Part shown: positions 1-5,400 of the stretch, one piece after another
Layout: every line of letters begins with the position of its first letter
Numbering within the stretch: the first letter of the stretch is position 1
Source: JALSIF01 sp026981635 [NCBI: bacterium]
GTDB lineage: Bacteria; 4484-113; JALSIF01
Reading direction: 5' to 3'
Assembly (NCBI GenBank): GCA_026981635.1
Contig: JALSIF010000290.1
Coordinates: 1 to 9,988, forward strand
DNA length: 9,988 bases
The notes under the pieces: model-generated
Database searches by the model: none
What the model was told of the DNA's origin: nothing
What the model saw: the letters and a program-made list of their open reading frames with translations, nothing else
Program-made: the position numbers and the translations under genes

Positions 1-2
1 AG

Positions 3-86
3 GAAGGAACCGAAGAAAGCTCCTCTCCCTCCGAGCTTGCCCTCAAGCCCAACGCCGAGGGAGAAGGGGGACAGGCGGAGGGCTGA
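3..86 (+). CDS. Possible 3' end of an upstream gene (partial, frame uncertain)
   Basis: Frame 3 is open from the left edge to TGA at 84-86 and would encode a 27-residue acidic, Gly/Ser/Ala-rich tail ending AEGEGGQAEG. In many bacteria the gene before rnhB is rplS (ribosomal protein L19), and L19 often has a low-complexity tail, so this could be its end, but nothing here is diagnostic. Frame 1 is also open (to TAG at 91-93) and would give a basic tail; G/C at third codon positions does not separate the two frames. The sequence to the left of the window would decide. Confidence 0.28.
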   Translation, partial: EGTEESSSPSELALKPNAEGEGGQAEG

Positions 87-108
87 GACATAGGTTAGGC
101 CTGCCCAA

Positions 109-129
109 CCTGCCCCTTGGCAGGGGTTT
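109..129 (+). terminator. Weak hairpin followed by TTT
   Basis: CCTGCC (109-114) and GGCAGG (119-124) form a 6-bp stem with loop CCTT, followed by GG and TTTATAAT. An alternative stem CCCCT/AGGGG (113-117 and 122-126) competes. It may be a weak terminator for the upstream gene, but the T-run is short and overlaps the -10 box of the next promoter. Confidence 0.25.
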
Positions 130-134
130 ATAAT
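129..134 (+). promoter_or_regulatory. -10 box of a putative leaderless rnhB promoter
   Basis: A perfect TATAAT ends 7 bases before the rnhB ATG at 142, so transcription would be expected to begin at or within a base or two of the start codon. No Shine-Dalgarno sequence precedes this ATG (the intervening bases are CGCCCCG), which fits a leaderless mRNA. No convincing -35 hexamer lies at 16-18 bases: TTGGCA at 117-122 is far too close. The call is an inference from spacing. Confidence 0.45.
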
Positions 135-141
135 CGCCCCG

Positions 142-765
142 ATGCCCGGCTGGGAGCTTGAGCAGGAGCTGAGGGAAATAGGCTTCAGGCTCATCGCCGG
201 GGTTGACGAGGTGGGTAGGGGAGCGCTGGCTGGTCCAATAGTGGCTGCCGCCGTCATGCTTCCCTTCGGTACCACCATTGAGGGGCTTGACGACAGCAAG
301 CGCCTTGCTCCCCCCCTGCGCCTCAGACTGAGCGAGCAGATCATGGGGCAGGCCCTCTCGGTCGCCTACGGCCAGGTCAGCGCAGAGGAGATTGACCGGA
401 TGGGGGTGCTCAGGGCAACCTTCCTCGCCATGGAGCGGGCCCTTGCCCAGCTTGACCCTCCCCCCGAGTGCGTGCTGGTGGACGGCCCCCATCCTCCCCC
501 CCTGCCCATCCCCGCCTTCCCCATCGTCAAGGGGGATCAGCTCTCCACCCTGATTGCTGCCGCCTCCATCTGTGCCAAGGTGGAGCGCGACCGGCTGATG
601 GAGGAGCTGGACCGCCAATACCCCGACTACGGCTTTGGCCACCACAAGGGCTACTGCACCGAAGAACACCTCCAGAGCCTGAGCCGCCTCGGCCCCTGCC
701 CTGTCCACCGCCGCCGCTTCAACCCCGTCTCCCAGCTCGGCATCTTCCCCCCAGGGCAGGACTAG
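142..765 (+). CDS. rnhB: Ribonuclease HII
   Basis: RNase HII cleaves the RNA strand of RNA-DNA hybrids and nicks 5' of single ribonucleotides in DNA, starting ribonucleotide excision repair in the cytoplasm. The 207-residue protein has the usual family length and landmarks: GVDEVGRG near residues 20-27 with the metal-binding pair D22/E23 and the GRG motif that reads the RNA-DNA junction, VDG with D114, KGD with D132, the AASICAKVERD block near 140-150, and the C-terminal HHKGYCTEEH and HRRRF motifs. By family knowledge D22, E23, D114 and D132 form the two-metal site, and all are present. ATG 142 gives the expected short N-terminus before the first strand. There is no ribosome binding site, and a TATAAT box lies 7 bases upstream. 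The downstream lipoprotein gene begins about 30 bases after the stop, so the genes are probably co-transcribed, although they are unrelated in function. Confidence 0.97.
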   Translation: MPGWELEQELREIGFRLIAGVDEVGRGALAGPIVAAAVMLPFGTTIEGLDDSKRLAPPLRLRLSEQIMGQALSVAYGQVSAEEIDRMGVLRATFLAMERALAQLDPPPECVLVDGPHPPPLPIPAFPIVKGDQLSTLIAAASICAKVERDRLMEELDRQYPDYGFGHHKGYCTEEHLQSLSRLGPCPVHRRRFNPVSQLGIFPPGQD

Positions 766-795
766 GGGTTGGCTACAGGGCCAACAGGGGCTAGG

Positions 796-1413
796 ATGAG
801 GTTGATGGTTCGGGCGAGGCTAAGTCTGCTCCCCTTGCTGGCGTTCCTGCTTTTTGTCTCCGCCTGTGGAGGCTCGGGTGGGGGCCTAGCCGGTCTCCCC
901 TCGGTGGGCAGGGTAAGGGTCATGATGGAGGGGGAAGGGGGTGCCCCCATCACCCAGTTCGGCGCCAGCATCTCTCTCTCCCAGAGTGCCACCGGAGCGG
1001 AAAATGGAGCCGATGCCACCGTCCTCCAGGGGAACATGCTCCGCTTGGCTGGCGAGCCATTTACCCCAACCAGCCTCCTGCTCGGCTTTGACCAGCCGAC
1101 GGGCATGGACCCGGTCTTCCTCTCCCTTCCTCCCGGCCGGCGGGTGGTGGGATGGATGCGGCTCTTTGCCCAGGACGAGGCAGGGGAGGAGCTTGCCGAT
1201 CTGGTCTTCTTCGGTCCGGGGGTGGAGCTGCTGGTTCCGCTCACCCCAGACACCTCCCCCGGCCAGATGCTGGAAGTGGGGGAGGTGCGCTCCGGCCGGG
1301 TTCACCTGGCCGGCATCGTGGCAGTGGTTGAGGATGGACAGCCCTTCCCCCTCGCCCGCTTCGTGGTGGGCAATCCGGGCACCTTCGTAGTACTGGCACC
1401 GTCTGCTCCCTAG
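796..1413 (+). CDS. Lipoprotein of unknown function, upstream of the YjbH-family gene
   Basis: From ATG 796 this encodes 205 residues. A lipoprotein signal peptide is clear: Arg at residues 2, 6 and 8, a Leu/Phe core, and lipobox FVSAC with the lipidated Cys at 24. Cys is followed by Gly-Gly-Ser-Gly, not Asp, compatible with outer-membrane sorting under the Lol rule known from enterobacteria. The mature part is beta-prone, with alternating hydrophobic stretches (VGRVRVMM near the N-terminus, VVLAPSAP at the end) and no visible catalytic motif or Cys pair. I do not recognise its family. ATG 805 is an alternative start; TTG 769 would only add residues ahead of the signal peptide. The ribosome binding site is weak (AGG at 793-795, GGGG at 787-790). 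It sits 30 bases after rnhB and 62 before the YjbH homologue. In the enterobacterial yjbEFGH operon a lipoprotein of about this size (YjbF) accompanies YjbH, but the sequence here does not visibly resemble YjbF, so any shared role is inferred from position only. Confidence 0.82.
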   Translation: MRLMVRARLSLLPLLAFLLFVSACGGSGGGLAGLPSVGRVRVMMEGEGGAPITQFGASISLSQSATGAENGADATVLQGNMLRLAGEPFTPTSLLLGFDQPTGMDPVFLSLPPGRRVVGWMRLFAQDEAGEELADLVFFGPGVELLVPLTPDTSPGQMLEVGEVRSGRVHLAGIVAVVEDGQPFPLARFVVGNPGTFVVLAPSAP

Positions 1414-1475
1414 CTCTCCCTGGAGCCGCCTGCTAAGCTCTAAGCTCAACTCATTCCGGGAGCGGAGGAAGGAAA

Positions 1476-3467
1476 GTGAGCCTGTCTCGTCGCCTTTGGC
1501 TGGATGCAAGCCTGGTCACCCTTTTTGTCCTGCTGATGATTCTCACCCTGCCCGCCACAAGCCTTAGGGCGTGGGGTGAGAGGGAGGGCGAGGACTACTG
1601 GCTTCCCTTCATAAGCTCCGAGGGCTACCGGGGCCACCTGGTAATCCCCAGTGCCCTGCCCACCCCCGATGGCTACTTCTTCCTCGGCCTGGGATCCAAC
1701 ACCAACCAGACCCGCTTTCAGGGCCTTAGACAAAACACCTATCTCCTAAGCCTGGGCTACCTGCCCGGCCTGGAGTTGAGTTTACGTTACACCGTATTTC
1801 CTGATACGGTTGACCCGAGTCTCGCTCCTACTTTCGGTGACATCAAGGACCGCTCACTTGCTTTCAAGTTCTCTTCTTACTACCTTCTTAAAAACAGTCA
1901 GGGTCAACCCTTGCCCATTCAACTTGCCCTCGGTGCCACCGACATCGTAGGCCGCTCCCGTCAGCAGGAAGCTCTATATGGCGTAATGGGAGCCGATTGG
2001 GGGCGCCTGCGCATTGACCTAGGAGCAGGAACTGAGCGCTTCTCCGGCCTATTCGGAGGTGCCACCTACCGCCTCAGCCGCCACCTCGCCCTCTCGGCCG
2101 ACTTTGACACCGAAGACCTGAGTCTGGGAGCCCATATCCGTCCCTCCCGCTGGCTCCAGCTCACCGCCGGCTACACCCTGGGCGAGGGCTCTGTCCTGGG
2201 GGCCTACTTCTCCGGCCCCCTCAGCCGACGGGAGAAGCTCTACCCGCTTGGGTCTCCTCCCTCTAGGGAGGGGGTGGAGATCACTTACGACTCCTTGGGG
2301 GAGAGTTGGGCAGAAAAGATCCGCGACCGCCTCCTCTCCTACGGCTTGGAGGATGTGCGCCTCACCGGCGGTGACGACTGGCTGGCGGTGGAGTTTACCG
2401 ACCGCCGCTTCCGCGACCCGCTGGTAGGTTACGGGGTGGTGCTGGTGGAGCTTGCCCGCCATGCTCCCCTCGGATACGAGAGCTTTTCTGTCACTCACCT
2501 GGTTGACCGCACTCCCCTCGCCACCCTTACCGTCCCCCGCTCTGCACTGGTTGAGTTCGTAGCAGGGAGAAAATCCCTGGCCGACTTCGCCCTCACCGTC
2601 CAGGCCGACTGGGACGGGCCCCCTTCGCACGGTGATCGTTTGGCCGGCCGATCCGGCTCAAGTCTGAGGAAGCTTGACCTGGAGCTGCTCCCCTCAGTGG
2701 ATATAAACCTTGGTCTGGAGCGGAATCCCTTTGAGAAGAGCCTGCGCCTCAGGCTGGTTGAGCAGCTTCCCCTAATGCCCCACCTCTCCCTCCAGGGTCG
2801 CCAGGGAGTGGTGCTCTCTACTGACTTTCCCGGCGAGGAAGAGGGCGACCGCCTCTACGAGCGCCTCTTTGCCCGCCTCAACTTCCGCACCCCCGGCAAC
2901 TCCCCACTTCTGCTCCAGCTTGAAGGGGGCAGGCTTTCACCCCTGGAGGAAGGGATAAGGGGTGAGCTGCGCTGGGAGACTGGGGCAGCTGGACTTCCCT
3001 TCTATTTCTCTGTGGAAGGCGCTAGGGTCAGGTGGCGCGAAGCCCGCCAGTGGGAGAACCTTCTGCTTGGTGGGGCAGGTCTCAGGGTGCCCCGCTACGA
3101 CCTGGACCTTTCCCTCCTGGGGGGCCAGTTCCTGGACGGCGACCAGGGCCTGCTAGTGAGCATGGAGAGAAGCTTCGGCCTAAACTCCATCCGCCTTTTC
3201 GCTTTCAACACCAATCAGAGCGACACCGAAGGAGGATTGGAGGTACTCCTTTCCGACCCCTTTTACAAGCGTCCTCGGCCAGAGGCCATCAGAATCATGC
3301 CTGTTGCCCTTTACCCTTATCGGGTGATAACCACCACCGATCCGGTGGGCCGGACCCTGCGCACCGGAGGAGGAATTTCCCGGCTGCTCCTGCGGGCAAC
3401 CCCTGACTACATCCTGACCCATCTTGAAGTCATCCGTGAGGTTGCTCGCTGGATGCTTTCCAACTGA
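1476..3467 (+). CDS. yjbH: YjbH-family outer-membrane beta-barrel protein (exopolysaccharide/capsule-associated)
   Basis: The 663-residue protein matches the architecture of YjbH/GfcD, outer-membrane proteins tied to exopolysaccharide or group 4 capsule production (Pfam YjbH). E. coli YjbH is about 700 residues. An N-terminal signal peptide (RR at 5-6, hydrophobic core about 11-29) lacks a lipobox Cys. Family marks follow: IPSALPTPDG at 57-66, alternating amphipathic strands with LPGLELSLRY near 96-105, GLFGG near 190, and barrel strands to about residue 260. A soluble middle region at about 267-380 (starting VEITYDSLG, with DRRFRDP and a VGYG segment) separates them from a second strand-rich half at 400-663. 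GTG 1476 is chosen because GGAGG (1464-1468) lies 7 bases upstream and the signal peptide begins there. Bases about 1801-1920 are clearly poorer in GC than the rest. The role in polymer export is inferred from the family; no glycosyltransferase, Wza or Wzc homologue is in view. Confidence 0.9.
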   Translation: MSLSRRLWLDASLVTLFVLLMILTLPATSLRAWGEREGEDYWLPFISSEGYRGHLVIPSALPTPDGYFFLGLGSNTNQTRFQGLRQNTYLLSLGYLPGLELSLRYTVFPDTVDPSLAPTFGDIKDRSLAFKFSSYYLLKNSQGQPLPIQLALGATDIVGRSRQQEALYGVMGADWGRLRIDLGAGTERFSGLFGGATYRLSRHLALSADFDTEDLSLGAHIRPSRWLQLTAGYTLGEGSVLGAYFSGPLSRREKLYPLGSPPSREGVEITYDSLGESWAEKIRDRLLSYGLEDVRLTGGDDWLAVEFTDRRFRDPLVGYGVVLVELARHAPLGYESFSVTHLVDRTPLATLTVPRSALVEFVAGRKSLADFALTVQADWDGPPSHGDRLAGRSGSSLRKLDLELLPSVDINLGLERNPFEKSLRLRLVEQLPLMPHLSLQGRQGVVLSTDFPGEEEGDRLYERLFARLNFRTPGNSPLLLQLEGGRLSPLEEGIRGELRWETGAAGLPFYFSVEGARVRWREARQWENLLLGGAGLRVPRYDLDLSLLGGQFLDGDQGLLVSMERSFGLNSIRLFAFNTNQSDTEGGLEVLLSDPFYKRPRPEAIRIMPVALYPYRVITTTDPVGRTLRTGGGISRLLLRATPDYILTHLEVIREVARWMLSN

Positions 3468-3480
3468 CTAGGGGAATAGT

Positions 3481-3533
3481 CCCAATACCGAGGTCAAATT
3501 TGTTGGCAATTGGGTATCAATGCAGGACCTCGG
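3481..3533 (+). repeat. Crossing inverted repeats (potential H-type pseudoknot) after the YjbH gene
   Basis: Two perfect pairings interlock. CCCAAT (3481-3486) pairs with ATTGGG (3509-3514), and CCGAGGTC (3488-3495) pairs with GACCTCGG (3526-3533). The order arm1-arm2-arm1'-arm2' fits an H-type pseudoknot. The region begins 14 bases after the YjbH stop and would be transcribed as the 3' tail of that unit. No U-tract follows, so it is not a standard intrinsic terminator. The role is unknown; it could also be a simple 8-bp stem with a 30-base loop. Confidence 0.5.
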
Positions 3534-3555
3534 CCGGGGAGGGAGGGTTAGCATT

Positions 3556-3626
3556 GGGGCAGCGATGGAGCGTGGAACGGTGGTAATCCCTGACTGCCCC
3601 CCTTCACTTGCATGGTCAACCACGCT
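3556..3626 (+). repeat. Second pair of crossing inverted repeats upstream of the PKD lipoprotein promoter
   Basis: GGGGCAG (3556-3562) pairs with CTGCCCC (3594-3600). AGCGTGG (3569-3575) pairs with CCACGCT (3620-3626), again interlocked. The last arm lies inside the -35/-10 spacer of the downstream promoter, so the second repeat could be a regulator site or a structure in read-through RNA. Seven-base arms can occur by chance in GC-rich DNA, so confidence is moderate to low. Confidence 0.35.
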
Positions 3627-3635
3627 TGCTATAAT
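3608..3635 (+). promoter_or_regulatory. Sigma-70-type promoter for the PKD/cohesin-dockerin lipoprotein unit
   Basis: TTGCAT (3608-3613), a 16-base spacer, and a perfect TATAAT (3630-3635) preceded by TGC, an extended -10. Transcription would begin near 3642, giving a leader of about 49 bases before GTG 3691. The promoter lies inside the longest open frame starting at ATG 3520, which argues that the true start is downstream. Confidence 0.65.
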
Positions 3636-3690
3636 TAGTCCTCACCAAATCCAGTCTCGGGAAATACGGGAAAAGGAGGAACGAGGTACA

Positions 3691-5277
3691 GTGGTGAGAG
3701 AGCACAAGTACATACTTGTCGCGTTGCTGTCCCTGGGGGCTTTCCTGTGGGCAGCCTGTAACGGTGGTGAGGTCCGTGGACCAGGCCCTGGCCCCGGTGG
3801 AGGAGACACCAACCCTCCAAGCTTCACAGCACTGCCATCCTGCACCGACCCGGAGGGAGACTTTGTCTTCACCTGCACAGCCACCGGTTCGGATGACAGC
3901 GGAGGTAATGTCACCTACACCTGGTCGGTTACCGCCGGCTCGCTTTCTCTGGGAAGCACCACTTCCCAGGTTGCACCTGATCAAACACTGACCGACACAA
4001 AGGCCAGCGGTACTGCCAGTACGGTTGACTGGGACCTCTCTGGTGAGGCAGACGGGACCTACACCATCTCCGTCACCCTAACTGACCAGGCGGGTAACAC
4101 CTCCGCCGCCGCAACCGCTGAAGTGACCAAGGCTGTTGTTACTAACCAGCCGCCTTCTTTGAGCGACATCACGGTGACCGACAACGGCGACGGCACCTTT
4201 GACCTGTCAGTGACCGCCACCGACCCGGACGGCGACCAGGTTACTTACGACTGGTCAGCCGATGCCGGCACACTTGCCGTGAAGACCACTTCCCAGGTGG
4301 CTGTTTCTGATGGTCCAAAGAATTCGGGTGAGGCAAGCACCGTGGTGCTCACCTGCCCGGCGGAAGGAGGGGACGTGAACGTCTCGGTAACCGCCACCGA
4401 CAGCGAGGGCAACACCAGTGACCCGGCCACCACCACGGTGAGCTGCGCTCCGGCTGCCCAGAACCGCGACCTGCCCGCCAACACCTTCAGCTTCTGGCTG
4501 CTGGACAAGAACGGCAACCCGCTGCCCACCTCCACCGGCGGCAACGACCCCGAGTACGACGTCCAGTCGGGTGAGTGCTACTGGCTGGTGGCCGCCACCG
4601 GTGAGTTCGGCACCGACATCCCGGCCAACGTGGACGCAGCCACCCTGGCCACCTACACCGGCAACAACGCCTTCGCCGACGCGGTGATTGACTTCGTCTG
4701 GGGTCCGCAGGGGGCCATCTCGCTGGTGGGTGCACCCGGCTCGGTCAACCCGGGTATGCCTGACGTACCCATCAACGCCGACTGCAATGGCCTCGACGGG
4801 AGCCAGGGTCGCTTCTCGGCCGACACCGACGACGGCATCTACGACCTTGGTTCGGCTGAGGCACTGGGCGGTTCTGCTCCACTGTTTGACGTGGCCAACG
4901 GCCTGCCGCCGCTGGACAAGGCGAGCGTGACCCGGGGCACCATTGGCGCCGACTGGTCGGTTGACTGGACCACCACCGAGGAGCTGACCAACGTGACCGA
5001 GTGGGCCTTTGGTGGTCGTCTGTCCGGCACCAGCTTTGCCACCGAGGAGGTAGTGCCCAGCGAGGATGTAGCCATCATCTCCGTGGCCATCAAGATTGAA
5101 GCCGCCTCCGGTACCACCATCAACCTGTCTTTCCTTGACTCCATCTACAGTGGTGGTGCCCGGCCCACGCTGGGTGACGGTACCCAGAACAAGGACAACT
5201 TCCTCACCTTCTACATGAACCTGGCCCAGGAGAAGATCATCCCCAACCTCCAGGACGTGACGCTCAACGTTCAGTAA
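3691..5277 (+). CDS. Surface lipoprotein with two PKD/Ig-like modules and a conserved C-terminal domain
   Basis: From GTG 3691 this encodes 528 residues. GTG 3694 is an alternative; AGGAGG at 3674-3679 is 11 bases upstream of the first. The signal peptide has a charged start (REHK), a hydrophobic core and Cys at 23 in LWAAC; Trp at -3 makes the lipobox imperfect. A Gly/Pro-rich tether (about 24-43) leads to two PKD/Ig-like beta-sandwich modules, roughly 42-150 and 152-257. The second has DPDGDQVTYDWS, typical of PKD-like repeats, and both end in a TDxxGNTS motif. Cys pairs C51/C62 and C222/C252 may form disulphides. Residues 258-528 form a separate domain beginning NRDLPANTFSFWLLDKNGNP that I do not recognise. 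No enzymatic motif is seen. A truncated paralogue begins at 8930. The gene is probably co-transcribed with the cohesin/dockerin gene 123 bases downstream. An extracellular scaffold or adhesive role is inferred. A start at ATG 3520 would add 57 residues before the signal peptide and is unlikely. Confidence 0.85.
   Translation: MVREHKYILVALLSLGAFLWAACNGGEVRGPGPGPGGGDTNPPSFTALPSCTDPEGDFVFTCTATGSDDSGGNVTYTWSVTAGSLSLGSTTSQVAPDQTLTDTKASGTASTVDWDLSGEADGTYTISVTLTDQAGNTSAAATAEVTKAVVTNQPPSLSDITVTDNGDGTFDLSVTATDPDGDQVTYDWSADAGTLAVKTTSQVAVSDGPKNSGEASTVVLTCPAEGGDVNVSVTATDSEGNTSDPATTTVSCAPAAQNRDLPANTFSFWLLDKNGNPLPTSTGGNDPEYDVQSGECYWLVAATGEFGTDIPANVDAATLATYTGNNAFADAVIDFVWGPQGAISLVGAPGSVNPGMPDVPINADCNGLDGSQGRFSADTDDGIYDLGSAEALGGSAPLFDVANGLPPLDKASVTRGTIGADWSVDWTTTEELTNVTEWAFGGRLSGTSFATEEVVPSEDVAIISVAIKIEAASGTTINLSFLDSIYSGGARPTLGDGTQNKDNFLTFYMNLAQEKIIPNLQDVTLNVQ
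4621..4710 (+). repeat. Near-identical direct repeat, copy 1 (within first PKD lipoprotein)
   Basis: These 90 bases match 9899-9988 at 88 of 90 positions, including silent sites, although the 5' halves of the two genes are strongly diverged. The match continues to the right edge of the window, so its full extent is unknown. Confidence 0.9.
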
Positions 5278-5280
5278 CTA

Positions 5281-5303
5281 TCCCTCTAACTCGTTTAGGG
5301 GGA
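5281..5303 (+). repeat. First intergenic hairpin after the PKD lipoprotein gene
   Basis: TCCCTCTAA (5281-5289) pairs with TTAGGGGGA (5295-5303) over 9 bp with one G-U pair and loop CTCGT. It starts 4 bases after the TAA stop. No T-run follows, so it is more likely an mRNA 3'-end-protecting or processing structure than a terminator. Confidence 0.5.
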
Positions 5304-5321
5304 AGCGGGAAGGAACTGGTA

Positions 5322-5365
5322 CCCGTTGGCGGGGTTACCGAAGGAGAGGTAGCCCCGCCAACGGG
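5322..5365 (+). repeat. Strong 18-bp intergenic hairpin before the cohesin/dockerin lipoprotein
   Basis: CCCGTTGGCGGGGTTACC (5322-5339) pairs with GGTAGCCCCGCCAACGGG (5348-5365): 18 bp with a single G-U pair and an 8-base loop GAAGGAGA. GGT (5318-5320) and ACC (5366-5368) can extend it past a bulged A. There is no U-tract, so it does not look like an intrinsic terminator. It ends 35 bases before the next ATG. A role in transcript stability or unequal expression of the two genes is inferred. Confidence 0.75.
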
Positions 5366-5400
5366 ACCGGGAAAGAAGGAAGTGTGAGAGGTGAGAGACA

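Noticed and set aside
43-708. Long minus-strand open frame opposite rnhB
   Set aside because: Mirror of a clearly identified coding gene in GC-rich DNA; low-complexity translation without domains. The same applies to minus-strand frames at 762-1509, 2049-2630, 6876-7608 and 7621-8490.
769-795. TTG 769 as the start of the small lipoprotein
   Set aside because: It adds residues ahead of a complete signal peptide that starts at ATG 796 and would leave only 3 bases after the rnhB stop without a spaced ribosome binding site.
3520-3690. ATG 3520 as the start of the first PKD lipoprotein
   Set aside because: It would place 57 residues before the lipoprotein signal peptide, and a good promoter lies inside that stretch (3608-3635); GTG 3691 has AGGAGG upstream.
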